DNA of 64,000 nt from Nepenthes gracilis (taxonomy: Eukaryota; Streptophyta; Magnoliopsida; Caryophyllales; Nepenthaceae): NCBI GenBank assembly GCA_033239525.1, contig BSYO01000026.1, forward strand, positions 8,976,371-9,040,370. The letters are read 5' to 3'. The position numbers and the translations under genes were made by a program. Below the pieces are notes generated by a model that saw only the letters and a list, made by a program, of their open reading frames with translations, was not told the DNA's origin and did no database searches. Below, one piece after another: positions 25,690-36,189 of this stretch. Within the stretch, counting starts at the first letter, position 1, and each line of letters begins with the position of its first letter.

Positions 25690-26168
25690 GGAACCTTAGT
25701 AACAAAAGTGCCTTTGGGAGACAAAAATTCGGTAGCGAGCTTCACAGAGTCGATAACCAAAGCGTTCTGGCTCGTAGCTTCCTGAGCCCAAGCTCCACCA
25801 ACGTTCGGCGATCCATCGTGCAAGATGACATCGAATGTCATGTAGCCATTCTGAGCCAGCAGCTTTTTGATGGTAGCCCTACACTTGGGGGTAGTGATGT
25901 CCTCTTCGATGGATATGGCGCCGCGTATAGGGCGGATGGCGAAGAGGTCGACTCCGATGACGAGGGACCCGACGGGGATACGCTGGACGGCAACTTGCAT
26001 CCAGCCTCCGGGGGCGGCGCAGAGGTCAAGAACGGAGTGAGCAGTGTGGAGGAAGGAGAATTTGGAGTCAAGCTGGATGAGCTTGAAGGCAGCTCGGGAC
26101 CTGAAGCCTTGTTCTTTGGCTAAGTGGTAAAATTTGTCCAGGCGATGCTTCCCCTTCACCTTTCCCAT
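16667..26168 (-). CDS. SPB1: SPB1-type AdoMet-dependent rRNA 2'-O-methyltransferase, 11 exons
   Basis: Exons (minus): 26168-25695, 25174-25127, 25038-24883, 24758-24712, 24205-24049, 23964-23903, 23539-23335, 18933-18844, 18425-18283, 18193-18070, 17776-16667. All introns are GT-AG and the joins keep frame, giving 871 residues, near the usual 800-870. The start is the canonical [14 protein letters not shown]. Residues 1-200 are an FtsJ/RrmJ methyltransferase: AdoMet motif [10 protein letters not shown] (47-56) and the catalytic tetrad K29, D118 (ILHDGSP), K158 (FVTK), E193 (SAEIYVVG). Acidic and coiled linkers follow. The C-terminal Spb1 domain carries [12 protein letters not shown] and ends in a Lys/Arg/Gly-rich nucleolar-type tail. 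In yeast, Spb1 acts in the nucleolus on pre-60S particles and methylates a conserved guanosine of the large rRNA A-loop. That role here is inferred from homology. All catalytic residues are present, so the gene looks functional. Confidence 0.95.
18934..23334 (-). other. SPB1 intron 7, 4.4 kb, repeat-bearing
   Basis: This intron is far longer than the other nine (about 70-520 bp). It holds a 63-bp minisatellite and AT-rich filler, with no recognisable coding sequence. Small ORFs inside it (for example minus 22,735-22,517) match nothing I know. Blocks at 19,520-19,600 and 22,240-22,400 share GCCTCAAG/GGCGC words with poor context and may be eroded non-autonomous repeats. Confidence 0.7.
20298..20530 (-). 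repeat. 63-bp minisatellite, about 4 units, inside SPB1 intron 7
   Basis: The words GCTGGCC / GTTGGCC / GCTGGCC / GCTACAC recur at 20,311, 20,374, 20,437 and 20,500, exactly 63 bp apart, and each is followed by TCAAGCTACC-like and TCAATCCACTTCCAG segments. Because 63 is a multiple of 3, the minus strand stays open and encodes a 21-residue repeat ([13 protein letters not shown]...). I read that as a by-product of the period and not as a gene. Confidence 0.85.
25654..25686 (+). repeat. (GA)16 microsatellite in SPB1 intron 1
   Basis: An uninterrupted GA run ends 8 bp inside intron 1 from its donor site. On the transcript it is a CU tract directly after GUUCCCCAU. It is a length-variable site candidate. 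Its nearness to the 5' splice site could affect splicing, but nothing here shows that. Confidence 0.9.
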
Positions 26169-26206
26169 GGCGTCCGCCGCAGGAGAGAGACCGAGAGGGA
26201 GAGCAG

Positions 26207-26214
26207 TAGGGTTT
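26207..26214 (-). promoter_or_regulatory. telo-box in SPB1 leader
   Basis: The minus strand reads AAACCCTA about 40 bp upstream of the SPB1 ATG. A second telomere-like word (ACCCTAA) lies at about 26,259-26,265. Telo-boxes near the transcription start are a known feature of plant ribosomal-protein and ribosome-biogenesis genes, which fits this gene's role. I see no TATA box in the usual position. Confidence 0.65.
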
Positions 26215-26461
26215 AAGGCGCAAGGTACCTGATACCTAAAATCAATCGACTCACCATATTAGGGTAAGGAAACCTCCCATTAAGCTCGGCACTTTTATTT
26301 TACTTCAATTTTCAAACCGTATATATGTTTTAACAAAATCCTATTTTTATTTTTTTTTATCTTTACATTTATATTTATTTTCTTTATTTTATTTTTTAAA
26401 TGATATAAAAGTACTTGATAAAAATAAAAATAAGTATTTATAAAATAAATATTTTTATAAT

Positions 26462-26620
26462 CTAAAACAGAGTCGTCCTATAAAAATAATCATAACGTTA
26501 TTACATTTGGCAAAATGTCCTATGCTAAAAAAATATTTTTTTATATATTTTGTTACTTTATCATAAAAAAATTCTTCACATTAAAAAAAAAAGTATTTTT
26601 GGCATATAAATAATTAAATC
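26462..26620. repeat. 158-bp direct repeat, left copy
   Basis: Nearly identical to 27,488-27,645: both run from CTAAAAC(A/G)GAG through CATAACGTTATTACATTTGG and TTATCATAAAAAAATTCTTC to ATTAAATC. By eye only a few substitutions and small indels separate them. This copy lies just upstream of the SPB1 promoter. Confidence 0.9.
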
Positions 26621-27487
26621 TGATTAAGGTCAAGTTTCCGTAATCGCTGCGTACGGATTAGAGAGCGCATTGATTCTCTAGCAGCGATGGCGTCGGAGGA
26701 GAAGAGTCGATCTCCGTCTCTACTGAACCCCTGACCACTCCGCAATACAAACAACAAACAAGAGGTCGGGGATCCTGCCGATTTCTCCCACCGAAATCAT
26801 CTCCCGACGCTTCAATCAAGGATATTCATGATGAACGGAAATAAGCGCACGCTAAGAAGCGCCTTCAATAAGGATGAATGCTATCTTCCCACCTCGTGAG
26901 AGATGACAGTATGATGGTATGGAGAATCGAGGAGAAAAACCAACTTGTTATAGAAGGCGCCCGCCCACCTGATGCCTACCATGATGGGTGGCTAACTTTC
27001 CCGTGGTCTAAGTAGACGTAGGTTGTGATCGTGAGCTACGCGTTCCAGAGGAAAGGAAGATCACCCTCTCGGTTAAAACTCTTTTCTTTCTTGTGATCGA
27101 CGGATTGAGAAAAGGGAAACTTTCAGACACAACACAAATTGCAACTAGGAATCCGAGTTAGAAAGTTGGGATCGGGATCCCCTTCTCTGCGCAGCTCTTA
27201 TATCCCCTCCCCAAAACTCTAAGGCGTTAGAATGCCCGCCCTCGGGCTTCTTTACCGCCTTCCCACCTCTATCGATCCAAGGCCATGTCGATTATCCTTA
27301 CATCCTGGGCAAACACTCTTTCTCTTCTCGCCTCCGCCCGGTATTTCTCGAGCGAGATTGGCTTGGTCTGTGGCGTCGGAGTGTTTTGGTGGTGACGACG
27401 CACTTCTTCTCCATTGGCTAGCCTTTCCGCCAACTTTCTCGAACGGCAAGCATTAATCATCGCAGAAGTTTCCGCTGGATCCTTCTA
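26621..27487. other. 867-bp GC-richer insert between direct repeats, unrecognised
   Basis: Composition changes sharply from AT-rich flank to mixed/GC-rich DNA. The minus strand carries GGATATAAGAGC (about 27,195-27,206), which could be a TATA region with a pyrimidine-rich leader, and poorly coding sequence on both strands (ORFs of 60-75 codons in overlapping frames at 27,232-27,460). It could be a small non-autonomous LTR fragment or filler DNA copied during break repair. I recognise no protein or family. Confidence 0.35.
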
Positions 27488-27645
27488 CTAAAACGGAGCA
27501 CTGATAAAAATAATCATAACGTTATTACATTTGGCAAAATGTCCTATGTTAAAAAAATATTTTTTTAGCTATTTTATTACTTTATCATAAAAAAATTCTT
27601 CACATTAAAAAAAAAAGATATTTTTGGCATATAAAAAATTAAATC
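27488..27645. repeat. 158-bp direct repeat, right copy
   Basis: Partner of 26,462-26,620, same orientation. The high similarity implies a duplication younger than the neighbouring retrotransposon LTR pairs, which differ far more. Confidence 0.9.
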
Positions 27646-28008
27646 AAAGAAAAATATTTCTATTAAATAGAAAATTTAATCTTGACCTCACAAAATGAAT
27701 TCCCCTCTCAAAGTCCAAAGTCTATTTTCAATAATCATACACTACTCATCGTTTACTGCCTATACTCAACTACACCTAATTTAAAAATATCACGTCCATA
27801 GCTGATTAACAATGATCAAAAATATTTTATTAATAGTAAAATATTATCACCGATCAAAATATATCACTAATATTAATGATCCAAGATATTTAACATAATT
27901 GATCAATTTTATAATAATTTAAAATTTTTTGTACCCATTGAATGCCAAAATATTATAAAAAATGGGATTAAAAAAAAAAAAACCACTCTATGGATAACAT
28001 AGAGAATG

Positions 28009-28013
28009 CCTTT
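28009..28013. repeat. Target-site duplication CCTTT, left
   Basis: CCTTT directly precedes the TGATG start of the 5' LTR and recurs at 41,209-41,213 directly after the CA end of the 3' LTR. A 5-bp duplication is what Ty3/gypsy integrase makes. Confidence 0.85.
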
Positions 28014-28943
28014 TGATGAATCCATTATAGATTTGAGCCGAAACCAACAAAGCCCAACTGGTAACAACATAGAAGCCCAACCAGCTAGCAAGCCCAGTCA
28101 AGCGACGAACCCCGGAGACATGGAGTAAGGCCCACTAGGCGCTTCTGACACACGCCTAATCATTTTCACCCGCGCCTCTTTCGAAGCGACTGTAGACTAA
28201 CAATGCAGGAGGCGCTAACTCAAATAATATAAGCCAATGGGAGATAGGGTCAACCCTAACAAGCCATGGCACCCGCCGTCCTAGTAGCAATTCGACCAAT
28301 CCCTACAAAGTTAAACGGGCCTGTGTCATCTATGCCCGATGACGGTCCTCGCGCCATCACAAGGCAACAATTGACACTGCTGGTCATTACCAGCGTTCAA
28401 CGGCTAGCGAATCCAAGCAGGCCACTTGTCAAAGGTTTTCACGCCCAAAAATCTCATCCACAGAGCTTATGAATATCTTCCCCCTCAACAAAGAAAGGGA
28501 TCCCCATTCTAGACAACTTAATCAATGGCTTGAGATCTGAAATCAATCCTAGCACCCTGTAATAAAGAAAAAGAACTAACTCTCTTCCCTTAAAAACCAC
28601 TGCCTCAATCTGGTGACTTAGTGAGCCACTCTCAACAGTGTACAAGAGGAGCACAAGCCTCCTCTGAACGCCACACGCACCCCTTGCATACTAGTATACG
28701 TGCATTCCCCAACATGTTTACCTTTACACTTGCATATTTTCATTCTCTAAAAAAGATTTCTAACTTGAACAACGGAGTGTTTATGGGGGAGAACATTCCG
28801 CCGTCCTCTAACCTCTTATTCGTAATTTATGGTGCGCAAGGTCTAGATTGAGAGACGCAAAAATTGAACCCGTTCGTGATCCACCCGAGATGAGAAATTA
28901 AAGGGCTCCTTAATCCACACAAGAATCTGAACCCAAGGATGCA
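28014..28943 (+). repeat. 5' LTR of element 1
   Basis: TGATGAATCC ... GGATGCA, followed by TTATTGGCGCCATCTG. It aligns along its length with 40,277-41,208, including the landmark CCAATGGGAGATAGGGTCAA (28,233-28,252 and 40,498-40,517). Small ORFs on both strands inside it are not genes. Confidence 0.9.
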
Positions 28944-29017
28944 TTATTGGCGCCATCTGTGGGAACAACTAAAAAAGTCCAACCACTTGTCACAACATCC
29001 ACTCTCCTACTTAGAAA

Positions 29018-30700
29018 ATGGACAACACCAGAGTACAAACAAGCGCATTAGCAAGGAACATTGCCATCCACGGTGACGACCCCTCTGTGGGTAACCATGC
29101 CGGCGAGCAACCCGAGCCAAACGAGTGGAAGCTAGCGGCTAATGTAAATAATATGAAGCAGATGCTCTAGGTGCTGTGCGCTCAGGCTGGCACACAATGG
29201 ATGTGAGCTTCTCCTCTAGGACCCCAAACATCAACCTCTAGACAAAGGGGACACAGGGCAAGAGCCCCAACAGCGAGAATAACCAGGCCTGACGACGCCG
29301 AGGCCCAGGTGGCCTCAGGCAGTATGTCCCAGACAACAGCTCAGAGCCTCCTGAGCAGGGAAGCGCCAGAGTAAAGCCAGGAGCAACGAAATCCTCGTAA
29401 CTCCTGCAATGATAGGAGGCCCACGACCAAAGGGGAAGGCTCATGCAGTATGCGGCCACCCCACACGGACAGCTGCTGTGACCTACAAGACCCTCCAGAG
29501 AATTCCAAACTCCGAGACTTCATCAACATGAAGAGGAGCGGATACACCCCTTGAATAGAGAAGAAGGTGGAGAAGATCTGGCAGCATGTGTTTAAAGGGG
29601 AAGCTGGGCTGACAGGCACTCGACATGAGGAAGTTGCCATTCGCCATGGACATCCGAACCCAACCACCCCCCCTCAAGTTGAGATGCCAATCGCTGGACG
29701 TGTACGATGAAAGTACCGATCCAATGGATCACCTAAACTACTTCAGGACTTTGTTGTCCATCCACGAAGTAAGCAAGGCTGTCATGTGCCAGTACTTCCC
29801 CCTGACGCTTAAAAGGGACGCCAGGCTCTGGTTCCATGGCTTCCGACCCAACTCCATCCAATCATTCGACAAGCTTGTTGACTGTTTTCGGTGCCAATTT
29901 GCCTCCATTCGAAAGAAAGAGAAGCATCCTGGCATCTTGTCTGCCTCCACCAGAAGCTGAAGAAGAGCCTGAAGCAGTTTCTCAACCCCTTCACTGTAAA
30001 ACAATGCTGAATCCCCCAACTCTCTAACGAGATGAAGTTGAGCGCCTTCATCGCTACGTTGGCAGTTGGAGAGTTCTTCAAGCACTTGGCGCATCAACGC
30101 CCGCAAACCTTCCGGGAAGTTGAAGCCATTGCTCGAGCCTACATTGTGGCTGAGGAGGCCAATGAGGCAAAGCTCTCGAATGCGCAGACCGACAGCCAGA
30201 AGGTCCAGCCATTGGGGGAAAAAAAAAGAGACAGCAGCCGCTCTAGGGAATCTCGCAAGCAACCACGTTCTGAGTAGAGTGTCTGAAGGGAGTTTAGGCC
30301 CTTGGCCCTAACACCCCTGAACAACACCAGCTCAAACATTTTGATACAGATCCGGGATAAAAAGTTTCTGAAGTGGCCCAAAGAGCCGAAGAACCCAAAG
30401 GCCAAAGACCAGACGAAGTATTGCCATTTCCATCGGTCTCTAGGACATACCACAGAGGATTGTCGAACCCTACAAAAGGAAATTAAAGACCTGGTCCGCT
30501 GGGGACACTTCACATGGTTCCTGACAAGCTCGGGGCAGACCCCCGAGGTTGCCAACGATGAAGTTAAAGAGCCACCGAGGAACCGTGTCGCCGCCGGCAT
30601 CATCAACATGATCTCAAGCAGGCTGGCCAAAAGCAGCGGCCAAGACCAATCCGAGGCCGCATCCCATGGCAAGAGAGCGAGAGTAGGGGTTAGGACTAAT
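29018..30700 (+). pseudogene. Gag of element 1, interrupted
   Basis: The start MDNTRVQTSA mirrors MVNTRAQTSA of element 3 (59,608). A stop follows after about 50 codons. The capsid-type Retrotrans_gag domain is readable at 29,625-29,960 (DPMDHLNYF ... YFPLTLKRDARLWFHG ... SIQSFDKLVDCF). A CCHC-like knuckle (CHFHRSLGHTTEDC) lies at about 30,420-30,465. Several frame changes separate these blocks. Minus-strand ORFs over this region are shadows. Confidence 0.85.
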
Positions 30701-33700
30701 ATCATTAGTTTTAGTGATGACGATGTAACTCATGTAACCTCCCCTTATTCCGAACCTCTTGTTGTATCAGCCCTCATTTCAGATGGTACGCTAGACTACC
30801 AGTTGAAATGAGTTTTTATCAATAATAAAAGTTCTCGTAATTTATTGTATCTTGATATATTTTTAAAACTCGGACTAAAAAAGAGCCAGATGAGTGCAGC
30901 TGAGGGCCCTCTGTACGACCTGGACAATAAACTAATGCCCGCACAGGGAGAAGTCTAACTAAAGGCCACGATGTAACTCCCCTGCATACAGCCACGCAAG
31001 CGCTTACGTTCCACGTCGTGACCTACCGTCGGTCTACAACGTAATTCAAGGCCGATCGTTCTTGACCACCTTCAGGGCAATAACGTCGATCCCACACTTG
31101 AAAGTAAAGTTTCTGACTCTATGTGGAATAGGGGAGTCGTTGGGCGACCAGACAATGGGACGGACGTGTTACCTATCACAAGTGGTTCTCGCCACTCCTA
31201 ACCGATCAGTAGAGGATCTAGACTTCTGCGATGAATTACGCTACAATAGGCCCAGTCTAGCAAAACAACGGAACTAGTCCCCTTGGACCCCATTGAACCC
31301 GAGAAATGCGTGCATGTCGATAGTTCCCTTTCAACGCTGATTCGCAACCAACTTGTGGATTTTCTCAGGCAGAACTCTAATATCTTCGCATGGATTCTTG
31401 CCAGCATACCCGGGATACCGACTCGAGTAATGGTCCACAAGATGGACCTCAATCCCGGTCACAAACTTGTCATGCAAAAGCGTAAGAATCACTCCGTCGA
31501 AAAATCGATAACCATAAGGGAAGAGGTAAAGAAGTTGCTTGACGCGGGATTCATAAGGGAGGTCCAATACCCGAATTGGCTGTCGAACGTCTTCCTCGTG
31601 AAGAAAAACAATGGCAAGTGGTGGATATGCGTTGATTTTACCGACGTGAACAAAGCCTACCCGAAGGATAGCTTTTCCGCTTCCAAGGATCGACCAGTTG
31701 GTGGACTCCACATCCGGGCACGAACTCCTGAGCTTCATGGATGCCTACTCAAGCTACAACCAAATAAGGATGAGCCCGGATGATAAGGAGCACACATTAT
31801 TCATGACCAACCAGGGGATATACTATTATAAGGTCATACACTTTGGTATAAAGAATGCCGGCGCGACCTATTAGCAGCTGGTAAATAAGATGTTCGAAGC
31901 CTAGATCGGAAGGAATGTGGAGACCTTTGAGGTGTATGTAGACTAGGGGACATACTGTTACAAGGTCATATCATTTGGTATAAAGAATGTCGATGTGTCC
32001 TATTAGCAGCTGGTAAATAAGATGCTCGAAACCCAAATCGGGAGGAACGTGGAGGTGTATATAGACGGCATACTCGTCAAAAGCAACGTTACCGACAACC
32101 ACGTCCGCAATCTAACGGAGAACTTTAAGGTGCTTTAAATTCACAGAATGAAGCTCAACCCGGCCAAGTGCTTGTTTGGGGTGACCTATGGGAAGTTCCT
32201 AGGCTTCATAGTGTCCCAGCGCAGTATTGAAGCGAACCCGGAGAAAATCAGGGCCATCCTTGACATAAGCCCTCCGCAGACCATGAAGGAAGTCCAGAAA
32301 CTAATAGGGAGACTTGCCGCCCTCTCACGATTCTTGATCAAGTTGGCAGAGAAGTACTTACCGTTTTTCAAGGCCCTCAAAGAGATGAAGGCAACTAGAT
32401 TCTGGTGGACAGCGGAGTGCAAGGCTACATTCCAGGAGCTAAAAGAATACCTCACCAACCCTCCACTCCTGACCTCGCCTTTGGAGGGCGAGGACCTGTA
32501 TCTTTATCTGACAGTGTCGGACATGACCCTAGGCTCGGTTCTCATCTGGCAACAGGGAAACATGCAGCGACCCGTGTACTATATAAGCAAGGTGCTGACA
32601 GACACAGAGTCTCGCTACCCTCACGCCGAGAGGAACACTTTGGCCTCATCTACTCCACCTGAAAGTTGCAGCCATACTTCTAAACGTACCGAATCGTCGT
32701 GCTGATTGACCAGCTTCTGAAGGCAATCCTGTAGAAACCAGAGACATCCGGATAACTGGTTAAGTGGGCCATAAAGTTGGGCGAATTTGACGTAGAGTTC
32801 CGACCGAGACCAGCCCTAAAAGGTCAAGCCCTCACGAACTTCATGATTGAAACGGTGACCCCTGCTCACAGCGCCCCAGACCAAGTCGAAAGCACGATCA
32901 TCGCGAGCGCCCTTGTCTAGACCCTTCACGTCCACGGATCTCCACACAAGCAGGTAGTGGGGTCGGAGTCGTACTCAAAACTCCTAATGGTTCAAAGATC
33001 AAATATTCTCTAGTGCTCGAGTTCCCATCAACCAACAATGTGGTAGAATACAATGCCCTCGTCGCAAGGCTCATATTGGCTAGGGAGTGCTCGGCAAAAG
33101 CGCTGGTCATGTACAGTGACTTAAAACTAGTGATCAATCAAGTCCAGGGAACTTTCGAGGCATCAAGTCCTTAGCTCGCTAAATACCTAGCAAAGGCGAA
33201 GGCCCAAGCCTAAACGTTTGAGAAATTCAAGATTGTGCACATCCCGAGGACAGAGAACTAGAAAGTCAATCAGTTGGCCAAGAACGTAATGATGGAATCT
33301 CAAGAGCAATATGCCAGGAGCATGCGGGAAGTCCTAACCGCGCCCAACATTGACAACCTAAATCGCGAGATGTTATAGGTAATCGAGAGCGATAATTGAA
33401 TGACCTCGTATTGGAGATGCCTGACAGACAGAATGCTGCCAGAATACCCAAAGGAGGCCAAGCAAATAAAAAGACAAACAGGTTGGTACGCAATCATCAT
33501 GGGAAGTTGTTCCGATGAGGATACTCGACCCCATACCTAAAGTGCCTCTCCCTAAAGAAGTCGAATACACGCTGGGCGAAGTCCACCTTGGCGTCTGCAG
33601 CTCGTGCGTTTGAGGGAAGAACCTCGCATTCAAAATCATGCGACAGGGACTATTTTGGCCCACGATAAAGTGATATGCCATGGACTTCATCAAAAGGTGT

Positions 33701-34640
33701 GAGAGTTGTCAGGTTCACGGATCAATGAGCCACTAGCCACACATGGAGTTACAAAGCCTGCAAGCCTCATGCCCGTTCGCACAATGGAGGCTCAATATCC
33801 TTGGGCCCATGCCCTTGGCCTCCGAACAGAGAAAATTCATCATTGTTAATACGGACTACTTCACCAAGTGGGTGATGCCACTCCCTTAGCGCGATAACCA
33901 AGCATAATGCAATGGAGTTTGTCCATCAAATATTGTTTGTCAATTCGAATTCTCGAGGTTATAGTGATCGATAATGGAACCCAATTCACTAATAAGCGAT
34001 TTATCAAATATTGTACGAGTTTACACATCAGACTAGTTCACTCGTCCATAGTGTACTTGCAGGCTAACGGATAAGTCAAAATAACCAACCGAACGCTACT
34101 GCACGGGCTGAAAATTAAGCTCGAAGACGCAGGGGGCTCCTAGGCCAATGAGTTACCATCCGTGCTATGCTCATACTGGACAACCACACGGGAACCAACA
34201 TGGGAGACGCCCTTCAGTCTATGTTACAGAGCTGAAATAGTCGTCTCTGTCAAAGTAGGGTTGCCTAGTCTCCAAATTGAATGCTTCACCCCGTTAGCAA
34301 CTCCTAATGGCTCAAAGAGCACTGGACCTACTCCCAGAAGCCCATGACGTGGCACACCTAAGGACAGCAACCTACCAGCAGCGTATCGCTTGATACTATA
34401 ACAAGTGAATGAAAGCTCACCCATACGAGGTTAGGGATTTGATCTTATGGAATGTAGAGGCAATGGGCAAGACAGCTCACGGGAACAAACTCTCCCCAAA
34501 CTGGGAGAGGCCATTCTTAGTCTCAACAATCTTCCAGAATGAGGCATACAAGCTACGTATCTAGAACGGAAAACTGGTCCCTCGGACCTGGAATACCAAC
34601 TACCTCAAAAAATACTACCAATGATCTACAAACACACCCA
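30700..34640 (+). pseudogene. Pol of element 1 (protease-RT-RNase H-integrase), interrupted
   Basis: Protease region at about 30,700-31,100: the expected D-x-G-S catalytic context reads INNKSS, so it is dead. RT at 31,283-32,460: HKMDLNPG, KKLLDAGFIREVQYPNWLSN, FMDAYSSYNQI (first catalytic Asp), a 132-bp internal duplication, then YIDG where YVDD is expected, and KFLGFIVSQR. RT connection and RNase H run to about 33,350 (SDLKLVINQ). Integrase: H-C zinc region with CESCQVHG at about 33,700, then NTDYFTKW and VIDNGTQFT carrying the first two acidic residues of the DDE site. Stops and frameshifts occur throughout, so no active enzyme can be made. Confidence 0.9.
31814..32077 (+). repeat. 132-bp tandem duplication inside RT of element 1
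   Basis: GGGGATATAC...GGTCATAC (31,814) repeats as GGGGACATAC...GGTCATATC (31,946). Both copies contain the AGCAGCTGGTAAATAAGATG segment and end at the VY(V/I)D motif. The offset is 132 bp, 44 codons, so the frame is kept. The first copy stops right after YVD, and the second reads YIDG. Confidence 0.85.
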
Positions 34641-34814
34641 AGTAATGTGTGCATACATGATTCGTGGTGCTTGAACATGTATCATGTTTTCATTAATAAA
34701 CTTATTATTTTCATCTTCCTATCTGACTATTTGTATGCGTACATGCATGCTTGCCATTTCAAAAAGCAAAACGACTTAAACTGTCCCTAAGTCAAGAGGA
34801 TGCTTATCCACCTG

Positions 34815-35115
34815 TAAGAAAAACCTTGGTCCGGCATCGAGCGACCCACAAGTGGTCAAACTCCAAACTTCGACTCCACACTAAAAGGCCCTCAGCGGCC
34901 GCAAAACCTTGACCCTTCACCTAGCAGCCCATAAGCGGTCAAACTCCGAACTTTATCTCCGCGTCAAAAGGCCCTCAACGGCAGCAAAACCTTGGCCCCG
35001 CGCTGAACAACCCACTAGCGGTCAAACTCCAAACTTCGACTTCGCATCGAAAGGCCCCTAGTGGCCGAGAAACCTAAGCTCCGAGCCAAGCGGCCCATAC
35101 GCAATCAAACGAATA
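34815..35115 (+). repeat. 83-93-bp tandem repeats downstream of integrase, element 1
   Basis: GGTCAAACTCC recurs at 34,854, 34,937 and 35,030, each followed by GAACTT or AAACTTCGAC, then AAAGGCCC(T/C)(C/T)A and AAACCTT. A fourth, partial unit ends near 35,110. Tandem repeats in this untranslated zone are a known feature of Tat-type elements and a source of satellite DNA in plants. Confidence 0.75.
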
Positions 35116-36189
35116 GGCCTAGGGGCTCCGGAGAAATGGCCATTAAAACCTTAGGAGGCCTAAATGGCAAGCGTGTGACGATCTTCTTCTAAAAGAGAAA
35201 GCACTCTCAATCAACGACTATCAATGGGCTAGGACCATGCACACGTAAGCAACGACACCCCAAGCAGAGCTGAGCGTCGAAACGGTGTCATGCACATAAC
35301 CTAAGACCCAGAGTCCGACTACTATGGCCTCAAAATCCAATTGGCCCTTGTGAGACTCCACCTTGGGCTTTTGACGACGTCCAACTCACTGGACAGAGCA
35401 TTCCACTAAACGTGAGATGTGACAACATCCTCCACCGAGGACGAGCATAACGTAAACAGCTCCCAAAGCTGGCCTTGGCAATGATAGCAAAGTGGCTTAA
35501 CCAACACAGCAAGAGAAACGACAACACTTAGAGACGCAAATAGACAAAAGAAAAGTATACTTTATTGATCATTCAAACTAAAGATTACAAGGCCACTCAT
35601 AAAAACTATATGAGGGAAAATGTACAAAGGATCCAGCTGCTCTAAGTGCTTGAGGGCCCCGTTCCCTCCAAGAAGTCAGTCAAGAGAGAGCTTTCCTTGA
35701 CTCTATCATTCCGCGGATCAAAAGTCCCCTCAAAGATGCTTGGAACCACACAAACACTGTGCGATGACATAGGCATATGCTATCCCAAAACCTTGCGTCC
35801 TACACCCGTGCCATCTCCTCCGGGGCAAGTCAGACTCGTAGGTTGGCCTCAACATGAACACTCCGGTCCTGCAGGTAAAAATGTGACCGCAAGCCACCAA
35901 CAGCTCACCCTTCAGCCGCTCGTCCTCCTGCTTCAGGGTTGCGGTCTCACCCTCTCAAAACCGCATCGCTGCCCACTCAACCTCTTCACGGACTCAACGA
36001 ATAAGCTTGTCCCACTGAGAAAGGATTACCTAGATGAGACGAATCATCACCGAGCTCTGCAAAAAGGAAAAGAGATAGGAAGCCCGTGAGTCTTGGAAAC
36101 ATGGGAATATATTACACAAAATAGATCGGTGAACACATCTCATACTTAACGAACAAGAAAGTCATACCTCAACGAAGGGCTCCTCCACA

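Noticed and set aside
25593..25694. Extension of SPB1 exon 1 into a Ser-Leu repeat
   Set aside because: This is read-through of the CT microsatellite in intron 1. The next exon ([12 protein letters not shown]) restores the conserved sequence after a GT donor.
25686..26123. 145-codon plus-strand ORF
   Set aside because: It is the exact antisense of SPB1 exon 1, whose methyltransferase motifs are unmistakable on the minus strand.
29341..30705. Minus-strand ORFs up to 188 codons over gag of element 1
   Set aside because: The plus strand carries the Retrotrans_gag and CCHC motifs. The minus frames have no motif and only reflect codon composition.
34700..35640. Possible host gene between integrase and antisense ORF of element 1
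   Set aside because: It lies inside a single insertion defined by target duplications, and its content is tandem repeats with stops in all frames.
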